Shown in pieces: positions 57,114-64,000 of a stretch of 64,000 bases of DNA (position 1 is its first letter; every line of letters begins with the position of its first letter). Below the pieces are notes generated by a model that saw nothing but the letters and a program-made list of their open reading frames with translations, ran no database searches and was not told where the DNA came from. This DNA comes from Streptomyces sp. NBC_01353. Lineage in GTDB: Bacteria; Actinomycetota; Actinomycetes; Streptomycetales; Streptomycetaceae. The stretch covers positions 6,572,001-6,636,000 of the forward strand of contig NZ_CP108352.1 of assembly GCF_036237275.1 (NCBI RefSeq). The letters are read 5' to 3'. The position numbers and the translations under genes were made by a program.

Positions 57114-58634
57114 ATGCGCAAGCACCGCATCGTCGCTGTCACCGCCGCCACCTTCCTCCTCGTCACGGGTGCGGGGATCCTCACCGCGCCCACCGCCCAT
57201 GCCGGGGTCCCCGGCAGCACCCACGCCGCCGACCGCAACTGCGACTTCAACGGCGACGGTTACGACGACGTACTCGTCGGAGCCCCCGGCGCGACCGTCG
57301 GCGGGCAGCGGGGCGCCGGCCTCGTCACCGTCCAGTACGGCTCGTCCCGCGGCATCGGCACCAGCCGCGCCGCTGTGTTCAGCCAGAACACCGCCGGCGT
57401 ACCGGGCGCCGCCGAGACCGGCGACGCCTTCGGCAAGGCGGTCGCCACCGGCGACCTCGACGGCGACGGCTACGACGACGCGATCGTCGGCGCCCCCGGC
57501 GAGGACATCGGCACCATCGCCGACGCCGGTGGTGCCGTGATCCTCTGGGGCTCCCCGAAGGGGCTCGTCGGCTCCCGCAGCCAGTGGCTCGACAGTCTGC
57601 TCGGCCCCGCGGCCGGCGGCCGCTTCGGCTCGGCGTTCGCCGCTGCCCGCTTCACCGCCGAGTATCCGGGCGACCAGCTGATCGTGCTCGACCGCCAGAA
57701 CGCGGAGTGGCACCAGTACGCCTCCACCCCGCGGCCGGACGCGGCCGCCCGCCAGAGCCGGGCCGTCCGGCTGACGCAGGGCGCCCCGCACTCCCCGACG
57801 GCCGCCGACGACCCGCCGCGCGACATCGTCGCGAAGTCCGTCACCACCGGTGACTACGACAACAACGGCTTCGCCGACCTGGTGATCGGCGGAGTCACCA
57901 CCGGCGCCGAACCCGGGTACGGCTGGTCCTGGTACTTCTCCGGCCACGCCGACGCGCTGTACCTCGAACGCGAAATGCGCGGCGGCCCGGTGGCCGCCTC
58001 CGGTGACATCAACGGGGACGGCTACGACGACCTCGTCACGGGTGAGCCGCACAGCCCGGACGACGGCGGCGAGACGACGACCGGCGGCATGGTCGGCGTC
58101 TACCTCGGCAGCCCGGCCGGTCCCGCAGGTGTGGAGGGCCCGGGCACCCCGCCGCGCTGGTGGACCCAGGACTCCCCGGGCGTGCCCGGCGCCTCGGAGC
58201 GTGGTGACGGCTGGGGCTCCGACCTCTCCGTCGCGGACACGAACGGCGACGGCTACGCGGACGTGGCGATCGGCGCGCCCGAGGAGGACATCGGCACGCT
58301 GGCCGACGCGGGCATGGTGACCGTCCTGCGGGGCACGCGCGCGGGACCCACCGGCAGCGGAGCCCTGTGGTGGACGCAGGACTCGGCGTCCGTGCCCGGC
58401 GTGGTCGAGCGGGCCGACCGGTTCGGCGGCCAGGTCCGGCTGGTCGACCCCAACCGCGACGGCCGCTTCGGACTGCTGGCCGCTGCGCCCGGCGAGAACA
58501 CCGACGACGGGCATGTGTGGGTGTTCTCGGCGGGTACGGGAGGGCTCACGGCGGTGGGCTCGTGGACGTACTCGGCCGGTTCGCTCGGGGGTCCGGCCGT
58601 GGACGCCCGCTTCGGAGCGGCGATCGACGAGTGA
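57114..58634 (+). CDS. Secreted FG-GAP (integrin-like beta-propeller) protein
   Basis: 506 residues with a Sec signal (1-30, ending TAHA-G). Six propeller repeats carry the calcium motif DxNGDGxxD or a variant: DFNGDGYDDVLVGAPGA, DLDGDGYDDAIVGAPGE, DYDNNGFADLVIGG, DINGDGYDDLVTGEP, DTNGDGYADVAIGAPEE and a weaker DPNRDGRFGLLAAAPGE. Only Cys in the mature part is near the start (RNCDFNG). Probably an extracellular binding or structural protein. GGAGCCG precedes the ATG. No sorting signal or lipobox. Confidence 0.9.
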   Translation: MRKHRIVAVTAATFLLVTGAGILTAPTAHAGVPGSTHAADRNCDFNGDGYDDVLVGAPGATVGGQRGAGLVTVQYGSSRGIGTSRAAVFSQNTAGVPGAAETGDAFGKAVATGDLDGDGYDDAIVGAPGEDIGTIADAGGAVILWGSPKGLVGSRSQWLDSLLGPAAGGRFGSAFAAARFTAEYPGDQLIVLDRQNAEWHQYASTPRPDAAARQSRAVRLTQGAPHSPTAADDPPRDIVAKSVTTGDYDNNGFADLVIGGVTTGAEPGYGWSWYFSGHADALYLEREMRGGPVAASGDINGDGYDDLVTGEPHSPDDGGETTTGGMVGVYLGSPAGPAGVEGPGTPPRWWTQDSPGVPGASERGDGWGSDLSVADTNGDGYADVAIGAPEEDIGTLADAGMVTVLRGTRAGPTGSGALWWTQDSASVPGVVERADRFGGQVRLVDPNRDGRFGLLAAAPGENTDDGHVWVFSAGTGGLTAVGSWTYSAGSLGGPAVDARFGAAIDE

Positions 58635-58663
58635 TCGCCGTTTGAAGGGTCACCCGCCCCTCG

Positions 58664-58669
58664 TAGAGT
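58664..58669 (+). promoter_or_regulatory. Amidohydrolase gene -10 element, leaderless arrangement
   Basis: TAGAGT, 6 nt before the ATG at 58676. A TTGAAG at 58642-58647 gives a 16-bp spacer. Confidence 0.6.
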
Positions 58670-58675
58670 GCAGTT

Positions 58676-59761
58676 ATGAGCGATCACGTGGTGCTGCATG
58701 TGAAGGGGCGGGTGCTCGTCGGCCCGGAGGACGTACGGGACGAGCTGTGGGCCGTCGACGGGCGGATCACGTACACCCGGCCGTCCGGCGACGCGCTGAC
58801 GGTGGAGGGCTGGGCTCTGCCGGGTCTCGTCGACGCGCACTGCCATGTCGGCCTGGACCAGCACGGCCCGGTCGACGACGTCACCAGCGAGAAGCAGGCG
58901 CTCACCGACCGCGACGCGGGCACGCTCCTGATCCGGGACGCCGGCTCGCCCTCCGACACCCGCTGGATCGACGAGCGCGAGGACCTGCCGAAGATCATCC
59001 GTGCGGGCCGCCACATCGCCCGGACCCGCCGCTACATCCGTAACTACGCCCATGAGATCGAGCCCCCGGAGCTGGTCGCGTACGTGGCGCAGGAGGCCCG
59101 GCGCGGCGACGGCTGGGTCAAGCTCGTCGGTGACTGGCTCGACCGGGACACGGGCGATCTGGGCGCCTGCTGGCCCCGCGCCGAGGTCGAGGCGGCGATC
59201 GCCGAGGCCCACCGGCTCGGCGCACGGGTCACCGCGCACTGTTTCGCGGAGGACTCGCTGCGGGACCTGGTGGAGGCGGGCATCGACTGCATCGAGCACG
59301 CCACCGGACTCACCGAGGAGACGATCCCGCTCTTCGCCGAGCGGGGCGTCGCGATCGTCCCGACGCTCGTCAACATCGCCACGTTCCCCAGGCTCGCGGA
59401 GGGCGGCGAGAAGAAGTTCCCGCGCTGGTCGGCGCATATGCGACGGCTGTACGAGCGCCGGTACGACACGGTCCGCTCGGCGTACGACGCGGGCGTCCCG
59501 GTCTTCGTCGGCACGGACGCGGGCGGCTCCCTGGCCCACGGCCTGGTCGCGGCCGAGGTCGAGGAACTGGTGAAGGCCGGCATCCCCCAGCTGGAGGCCC
59601 TCTCGGCGACTGCCTGGGGCGCGCGCGCCTGGCTGGGCCGCCCCTCCCTGGAGGAGGGCGCCCCGGCGGACCTCGTCGTCTACGAGCAGGATCCGAGGGC
59701 GGACGTCCGCGTGCTCGCGGCGCCGCGGCGGGTCATCGTGAACGGTTGCGTGATCGGCTGA
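58676..59761 (+). CDS. Metal-dependent amidohydrolase (imidazolonepropionase-like)
   Basis: 361-residue cytoplasmic amidohydrolase. Metal site HxH in LVDAHCHVGLDQHG near residue 54, lysine in GWVKLVGDW near 145, His in VTAHCFAEDS near 187 and IEHATGLTEE near 208, Asp in VGTDAGGSLAHG near 283. Resembles the imidazolonepropionase/prolidase-like (Xaa-Pro dipeptidase group) branch. Substrate unknown. Leaderless: TAGAGT is 6 nt upstream. A bidirectional terminator follows. Confidence 0.9.
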   Translation: MSDHVVLHVKGRVLVGPEDVRDELWAVDGRITYTRPSGDALTVEGWALPGLVDAHCHVGLDQHGPVDDVTSEKQALTDRDAGTLLIRDAGSPSDTRWIDEREDLPKIIRAGRHIARTRRYIRNYAHEIEPPELVAYVAQEARRGDGWVKLVGDWLDRDTGDLGACWPRAEVEAAIAEAHRLGARVTAHCFAEDSLRDLVEAGIDCIEHATGLTEETIPLFAERGVAIVPTLVNIATFPRLAEGGEKKFPRWSAHMRRLYERRYDTVRSAYDAGVPVFVGTDAGGSLAHGLVAAEVEELVKAGIPQLEALSATAWGARAWLGRPSLEEGAPADLVVYEQDPRADVRVLAAPRRVIVNGCVIG

Positions 59762-59779
59762 GGCGGGGGTGTGCACGTG

Positions 59780-59806
59780 GGGCCCGGTGCCGGTCGCACC
59801 GGGCCC
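59780..59806. terminator. Bidirectional terminator between amidohydrolase and siderophore genes
   Basis: GGGCCCGGTGC (59780-59790), loop CGGTC, GCACCGGGCCC (59796-59806): perfect 11-bp stem at a convergent junction. Confidence 0.87.
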
Positions 59807-59817
59807 GTACCACCCCG

Positions 59818-60402
59818 TCAGCGGGTCAGGAACGCGAGCCGCGCCTTCTTCTCGGGGATGAAGACCTCCGGGAGGTCCACCTCCGGCAGGACGACCTCCG
59901 GGCCCAGCTCGAACCCGGCGCGCACCAGCCGGGCGATTGCCTTCTCGTTGTCGGCGTCCGGCTCGGCGACGGCGCGCGTGCGCCCGGTCATGGCGAAGTC
60001 GTTCAGCGCGACGAACAGCTTGGCGGAGAAGCCGGGTTCGGGCGTGGTGGCCGGGGCGATCAGGATGTGCACGCCGATGTCGCCGGGCTGCACCTCGTAG
60101 CACTCGCTGACCCGGTCGGCCTCGGGCTCGTACGTCTGGAAGAGCGCCACCGGCTCGCCGTCGCGGCGGACCAGGAAGCCGTGGTGAGTGGTGAGCGAGT
60201 CGAGGTGCGCGTAGATGTCCCGCACCTGGTCGACGGTCGTTCCGCCCATGCCCCAGAACCGGGCGCGGTCCTCGTTGACCCAGCCGTGGATGAGGGCGGC
60301 GTCGCCGTCCGCGTCGACGGGGTCGATCCGGACGGTGCCGAAGCCCTCGACGATCTGGACGTGGGCCGGCTGTCCGGCGGGTCTGGACTCAGTGGTCGTC
60401 AC
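59818..60402 (-). CDS. Siderophore-type acyltransferase (IucB/RhbD/DesC-like GNAT)
   Basis: 194 residues of the Acetyltransf_8 family, whose members acylate N-hydroxy-amines in hydroxamate siderophore assembly. ALIHGWVNEDRARFWGMGG near 33-51, TYEPEADRVSECYEVQPGDIGVHILIAP near 88-115 (split) and AEPDADNEKAIARLVRAGFELGPEVVLPEVDLPEV (split) near 143-177 are the family pattern. GTG at 60402 follows GAGGAG and overlaps the end of the penicillin acylase gene by 14 nt, so the pair is co-translated under an iron box. No other siderophore assembly genes lie in the window. Probably tailors a hydroxamate siderophore. Confidence 0.87.
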   Translation of the reverse strand: MTTTESRPAGQPAHVQIVEGFGTVRIDPVDADGDAALIHGWVNEDRARFWGMGGTTVDQVRDIYAHLDSLTTHHGFLVRRDGEPVALFQTYEPEADRVSECYEVQPGDIGVHILIAPATTPEPGFSAKLFVALNDFAMTGRTRAVAEPDADNEKAIARLVRAGFELGPEVVLPEVDLPEVFIPEKKARLAFLTR

Positions 60403-62584
60403 GGGGGAGCTCCTCGGTGAGGTGGTGCCAGTCGGTGGTGACGGGGGCGAGTTCGCCCCGCAGCCACAGGGGGAGTTGGTCTCGGTGGTGGGCCTCACCG
60501 GCGACGCCGGAGGCGCCGAACGGCACGACCCAGAGGCTGTTGTCGCGGTCGGCGAGGTCCCAGACGTAGCGTGCGGCCGAGGCCCGTCCGCTGCGGTCGG
60601 TGAACCCGGGCACGCTGGACGTGGACAGCACGCAGTCGTGGTCGCCGCCCAGGCCCGGCCACTGCGCGTCGGCGGCCTCGGCGTCGGTGTCGGCCAGCGC
60701 CTGCCACGGCGCGAGCCGGTGCGTCATTCCCCAGGCGGGCGGCTCCTCGCCGGAGGCGACCTCTTCCAGTGCCGCCCGGACGATCTCCGCGACGTCCGTG
60801 GCCGGTACGGGCCCGGCGGCGAGGAGCGTCTCCAGGGCGAAGGCCACGCGCGGCCCGAGCGCGAGCCACGGCTGGAACACCGCGGGATGCGGGGCGGGCT
60901 CCCGCAGTGCCGTGAACGCCGGGTGCCCGGCGACCCGCCGCACGACAGCCCCGCGCACGGCGGCGTACAGCCCGGCGTCGACGCTGTCCGCGTCCATCCG
61001 CCGGTCCCAGCCGAGCAGCCGCGCGCGGACGGCGAGCGCGGCGGGGGAGAGCGGCGCGGACGCGGGGTCGTCGGGGGAGCCCACTGCGCGTACCGCCTCC
61101 AGCAGGCGCGCCGCCGAGGGGTTGTCCGTGTCCGTGTGGACGGAGGTCATCGCCTCCGGGGTCCAGGTCTTCGAGCCGTCGAGCAGCGCGGCGATTCGCT
61201 CCGCCCGGTGCCGCGGGGCGAACTCCGCACCCAGCGGGGCCGCGAGCCCGCGCGCGTTGGCCATGACGGCGTGGCCCTCGACGTCCGCGCGGGGGGTCGG
61301 GGCCTGCCCGCCGTCCTGCCAGGCGTGCACGGCCTCCCAGGCCGGGACGACCCGGAGGGAGTTGGCGCGGTCGCGTACGGGGACGTACCCGGCGACCCGG
61401 TGCAGCAGGCCGCCGTCCACGTCCGCCGCCTGGAGGACGTTGACCGGCTCGATCCAGCCGTCGACCGCGCGGTCCACATCCGCGACGGTGCGGGCGGCGA
61501 GCAGCGCGGGCAGGACGCCGAAGCCCAGCTCACCGGTCACCCTCGGCGGATACCGCAGACTGATCGCCTCCCAGGAGCCGGCGTCCGAATCCGAGTCCGA
61601 GCCCGAGTCCGAGTCCGAGCCCGCACCGCTCCCGTCGCCCGCACCGCTCCCGCCGTCCGCGTCGATGATCACCGGCCCGCGTGCCGTCTCGATCACCTCG
61701 ATCTCGACCGCCTCCGCGCCCGCGACCTCCACCGTCTCGACGTGCGCCGTCGCCGGTCGCCAGCCCTCCGGGCCGAGGGCCTCGACGCCGCCGTCCGCGG
61801 TCCGCCGCAACCGTTCCCGGTACAGGTCCTGGTAGTCCGCCATCGCGTTGGTGATCGCCCAGGCCACCCGCCCCGCGTGCCCGAAGTGGGGCAGGCCCGG
61901 GACGCCCGGCACGGCGAAGCCCACCACGTCGAACTCGGGGCAGGCCAGCCGGATCTGCTGGTAGACGCCGGGGGCCTCGATGAAGCGGTGCGGATCGCCC
62001 GCCACGATCGCCGCGCCGCTCGCCGTGCGGTCGCCGGACACCACCCAGCCGTTGGAGCCGGCCGTCCCCGGCCCGTCCGTGGCGAACAGCTCGGTCCACT
62101 CCTCGCCGAGCCGGCGTGCGACCTCCTCCCGCCACAGCTTGGTGGGCATCCCCGCGAAGAGGATGTGGGTGGCGAGCCAGACCGCAAGGGGCGTCCACGG
62201 TTCCCAGCGCCCGGGCGTGAGCCCCGTCGGCGCGAACTCGGGTGCCCGGTCGGCGCCTTCCGACAGGCCCGCGTTGACCCCGTCCACGTACGCCCGTACC
62301 CACCGCGCCGTCGCGGCGTCGAGCCGGTCGAAGCAGCGGCGCGCGGTGTCGGCGAGCCGGGCCCGCCGTACGAAGGTGTCCCAGCCCGCCTCACCCGTGC
62401 CGAGGAACGAGGCCGTGGTGCCCTGAGCCCGGTGCCGCTCGACCTCCAGCTGCCAGGCGCGGTCCACTGCGGTCACCCGCCCCTGGGCGAAGGACAACTC
62501 GTCGGGATCGGCGGCCCGCAGGTGTGGAATGCCCCAGTTGTCCCGGTAGACCTCGACGCTCAATCCGATCCCGATCCCATCCAT
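60389..62584 (-). CDS. Penicillin acylase-family Ntn hydrolase, iron-box controlled
   Basis: 731 residues. Self-cleaving N-terminal-nucleophile fold: alpha part about 1-176, then the nucleophile S177 in TAGSNGWVVSGDRT at the start of the beta chain. No signal peptide, unlike most relatives, so it probably acts in the cytoplasm. Residues about 309-335 are an inserted Gly/Ser/Asp low-complexity loop coded by 6-bp repeats (GSDSDSGSDSDSD). ATG at 62584 is 7 nt after TAACCT, which lies inside the iron box. With the adjacent acyltransferase it may remove and replace acyl groups on a siderophore; PvdQ is a precedent for this family in siderophore maturation. Not evidence of beta-lactam synthesis. 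Confidence 0.88.
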   Translation of the reverse strand: MDGIGIGLSVEVYRDNWGIPHLRAADPDELSFAQGRVTAVDRAWQLEVERHRAQGTTASFLGTGEAGWDTFVRRARLADTARRCFDRLDAATARWVRAYVDGVNAGLSEGADRAPEFAPTGLTPGRWEPWTPLAVWLATHILFAGMPTKLWREEVARRLGEEWTELFATDGPGTAGSNGWVVSGDRTASGAAIVAGDPHRFIEAPGVYQQIRLACPEFDVVGFAVPGVPGLPHFGHAGRVAWAITNAMADYQDLYRERLRRTADGGVEALGPEGWRPATAHVETVEVAGAEAVEIEVIETARGPVIIDADGGSGAGDGSGAGSDSDSGSDSDSDAGSWEAISLRYPPRVTGELGFGVLPALLAARTVADVDRAVDGWIEPVNVLQAADVDGGLLHRVAGYVPVRDRANSLRVVPAWEAVHAWQDGGQAPTPRADVEGHAVMANARGLAAPLGAEFAPRHRAERIAALLDGSKTWTPEAMTSVHTDTDNPSAARLLEAVRAVGSPDDPASAPLSPAALAVRARLLGWDRRMDADSVDAGLYAAVRGAVVRRVAGHPAFTALREPAPHPAVFQPWLALGPRVAFALETLLAAGPVPATDVAEIVRAALEEVASGEEPPAWGMTHRLAPWQALADTDAEAADAQWPGLGGDHDCVLSTSSVPGFTDRSGRASAARYVWDLADRDNSLWVVPFGASGVAGEAHHRDQLPLWLRGELAPVTTDWHHLTEELPRDDH

Positions 62585-62589
62585 GCTTC

Positions 62590-62608
62590 TTAGGTTAGGC
62601 TGACCTAA
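62590..62608. promoter_or_regulatory. Iron box (DmdR1/IdeR type)
   Basis: TTAGGTTAGGCTGACCTAA differs by one base from the consensus as I remember it. It contains the -10 (TAACCT, minus strand, 62592-62597) of the leaderless penicillin acylase gene, and lies 32 nt before the SIP gene, just ahead of a plus-strand -10 TAATCT (62611-62616). Both divergent units should be shut off when iron is plentiful. Confidence 0.9.
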
Positions 62609-62639
62609 ATTAATCTACAGCTTCGCAGGGGAGGAGAGT

Positions 62640-63362
62640 GTGGTGGGGCATGGCTGGGAAGGTGTCGTCCTCAAACTGTTCCGGGGTCGGGACTTCACAT
62701 TCACGGTGACGGGGGCCGAGCAGGTCACCGAGCACTACCGCCGGGTGCACATGACGGACGGCGGACTCCTCGCCGCCGCCGGCGTCCACCCGACGATGTG
62801 GGTACGGCTCTGGTTCGAGAGCGCGGGCAAGCCGCACCAGCGCGCCTACACCCTGGTCGACCCGGACGCGGAGGCCGGAACCTTCAGCCTGGAGTTCGCC
62901 CTCCATGAGGGCGCCGCCAGTGACTGGGCCCGCACCTGCGCCCCTGGCGACACCATCGAGGCGACCCTGCAGGGCACCGGGTTCACCGCCCCCGAGCCGC
63001 GCCCCGAGCGGCTGCTCGTGATCGGCGACCCGGCCTCGCTGCCCGCCATCAACTCCCTCCTCGACTCGTCGCCCGACGTTCCGGCCACGCTCTGGTTCGA
63101 GACCTCCCACGACGCGGACGAGGAACTGCCGCTGCGCCTCGACGCCGACCGGCACGACGTCCGCCGGGTTCCGCGGCAGGGCGGCGGCGCGGCGCTCGTC
63201 GAGCGGGTGCGGGCCGAGCTGCCTGAGCTGCTCGGGAGCGACCCGTACGTCTGGATCGCCTGCGACACGGCGACCACCCGCACGCTCGCCACGTACGTAC
63301 GCAAGGAGCTCGCGCTCCCCAAGGAGCGGGTGCACTCCCTCGGATACTGGCGCGCCACCTGA
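62640..63362 (+). CDS. Siderophore-interacting protein (FAD/NAD(P)H ferric-siderophore reductase)
   Basis: 240-residue SIP-family flavoprotein which reduces ferric siderophores to release iron in the cytoplasm. The FAD-binding barrel (1-120) has HYRRVHMTDGG, KPHQRAYTLVDPDAEAGTFSLEFALHE (split) and WARTCAPGDTIEA; the NAD(P) half (125-240) has RLLVIGDPASLPAINSLL and WIACDTATTRTLATYVRKEL, ending HSLGYWR. GGGGAGGAG precedes the GTG. Faces the penicillin acylase operon across an iron box, so all three genes answer to iron. Confidence 0.94.
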   Translation: MVGHGWEGVVLKLFRGRDFTFTVTGAEQVTEHYRRVHMTDGGLLAAAGVHPTMWVRLWFESAGKPHQRAYTLVDPDAEAGTFSLEFALHEGAASDWARTCAPGDTIEATLQGTGFTAPEPRPERLLVIGDPASLPAINSLLDSSPDVPATLWFETSHDADEELPLRLDADRHDVRRVPRQGGGAALVERVRAELPELLGSDPYVWIACDTATTRTLATYVRKELALPKERVHSLGYWRAT

Positions 63363-63665
63363 GCGAGACGCCCGGTGATGCGTCGGGTTGACGATCCGTT
63401 ACCCGGCGACGGCGCGCCTCGTTGAAGCACTTTCCGTGCACGCCCGCGCACTGTGCAACGCGCGGGGCGCGCGGGAACGCGTGTGCCGAAAGAATCGAAT
63501 ATGGGCGCGGAAACCCCCCTTTGGAGTGAACTCACGTCAGGTGTCTGTCGGTTCACTCTCAGTGCGTAAAGATTCCGGTGTCTCAAGTCGCCGACGCCGC
63601 GCCGACCCCGCGTCCCCGTGGTGAGCGGCCGGCGACGCCATGTCTCTTGTGGGGGTTCCACCATC
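63363..63665 (+). promoter_or_regulatory. Upstream region of a secreted-protein gene
   Basis: 303 bp without a gene. It contains a perfect 8-bp inverted repeat GAGTGAAC (63524-63531) and GTTCACTC (63551-63558), and GGGGG ahead of the next start. No clear terminator for the SIP gene was seen. Confidence 0.45.
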
Positions 63666-64000
63666 TTGAACAGCAACACCTTCCGTATGCCCGTACGCCG
63701 TACCGCGGCCGCCGCGACCGTCGCCGCGCTGGCCGTCGGGCCCGTGGTCCTCCTGGCCCCCGCGGCGCACGCCACGGGCGGCGAAGGGCGCGCGACCGCC
63801 GTCGTCCTGCGGGCCGGCCTCGACGTCTCCCTGCTCAACAAGGCGGTGGACGTGCCGCTGCGGACCTCCCTCAACGAGGTCAAGGCGCCGGAGAGCGAGA
63901 ACAGGACCGCGCTGACGGTGAAGGTCGAGGGGGCCGAGAACAACAAGCCGATCGACATCCTGCGTGCCGACGTCGCCACCTCGACGGCCACGGTGGAGGA
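63666..64000 (+). CDS. Secreted protein, N-terminal part (possible sortase-anchored family)
   Basis: About 111 residues before the window ends. Sec signal (about 1-37): RRTAAAATVAALAVG, then VVLLAPAAHA with cleavage before TGG. The mature part begins GEGRATAVVLRAGLDVSLLN with beta-rich pattern and a run of Thr/Val. From memory this matches the SCO1860-type LAETG-anchored secreted proteins of Streptomyces, but the sorting signal would be beyond the window. TTG at 63666 has GGGGG about 10 nt upstream; an in-frame ATG at 63687 is an alternative start. Confidence 0.65.
   Translation, partial: MNSNTFRMPVRRTAAAATVAALAVGPVVLLAPAAHATGGEGRATAVVLRAGLDVSLLNKAVDVPLRTSLNEVKAPESENRTALTVKVEGAENNKPIDILRADVATSTATVE

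Noticed and set aside
60389-62584. Penicillin acylase considered as a sign of a beta-lactam gene cluster
   Set aside because: No ACV synthetase, isopenicillin synthase or clavam-type genes nearby. The iron box and the SIP and acyltransferase neighbours point to siderophore chemistry.
60215-62593. Long plus-strand frame opposite the penicillin acylase gene
   Set aside because: Shadow frame: the acylase shows the SNGW nucleophile motif and family length on the other strand.
1-64000. tRNA, rRNA, riboswitch, prophage attachment site or replication origin
   Set aside because: None could be supported by reading the intergenic regions; no cloverleaf, integrase or DnaA-box cluster was seen.

Overview
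This is a high-GC actinobacterial chromosome segment, almost certainly Streptomyces. The signs are strong G/C bias at third codon positions, many GTG starts, a [4Fe-4S] regulator heading an actinomycete-type suf operon, DmdR/IdeR-type iron boxes, an ectABCD operon, TerD, SIP and IclR/AraC/TetR/MarR regulators, and many promoters whose -10 hexamer lies 6-8 nt before the start codon (leaderless transcripts). Gene order (tkt-ctaB-ctaA-ABC-suf-dapD at one end; ect to a sortase-type secreted protein at the other) agrees with the core region of S. coelicolor as I remember it. No tRNA, rRNA, CRISPR, prophage or intact insertion sequence was seen.

Layout. 0-5 kb: transketolase (cut by the window edge) and heme biosynthesis for cytochrome oxidase (ctaB, ctaA) with two little-known genes between. 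5-6.7 kb: two-gene ABC exporter. 6.8-13.6 kb: complete sufR-B-D-Rieske-C-S-U-T iron-sulfur assembly operon, with a SufR operator over its -10 and an iron-box-like palindrome in the divergent region; a 19-bp-stem hairpin ends it. 13.6-19.9 kb: VOC protein, membrane protein, SMR efflux pump plus TetR, dapD, a small secreted peptide, a dapA homologue, an SDR and a GNAT. 19.9-27.3 kb: secreted nuclease, an acidic unknown protein, SDR, Tat-exported PhoX-like protein, double TerD protein. 27.4-31.7 kb: AraC regulator, then a uronate catabolic locus (uronate dehydrogenase facing 5-dehydro-4-deoxyglucarate dehydratase plus a coupled unknown gene). 31.7-42.7 kb: MFS, purine permease, a three-gene unknown operon (membrane / zinc-ribbon / HEAT), GNAT, a penicillin-binding protein, and a two-component system with a coupled membrane protein. 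42.8-52.2 kb: cupin, IclR regulator facing a ketoglutarate-semialdehyde-type dehydrogenase, quinone oxidoreductase facing AraC, GNAT, DsbA-like protein, class V aminotransferase, MarR facing an Old Yellow Enzyme. 52.2-55.8 kb: ectABCD and its AT-rich upstream region. 55.8-64 kb: a second class V aminotransferase, a secreted FG-GAP protein, an amidohydrolase, an iron-box-controlled siderophore locus (penicillin acylase and an acyltransferase facing a siderophore-interacting protein), and the start of a secreted protein.

How genes work together. The uronate enzymes at 28.6-30.6 kb and the semialdehyde dehydrogenase at 44.3 kb form one pathway, with the glucarate/galactarate dehydratase step not in the window. 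They share a motif RTTCA-N7-GRAC found twice in each intergenic region, which suggests the IclR protein at 43.4 kb controls both loci. The iron boxes at 6.7 and 62.6 kb link Fe-S assembly and siderophore handling to iron status. A palindromic repeat occurs at three convergent gene junctions and probably acts as a two-way terminator.
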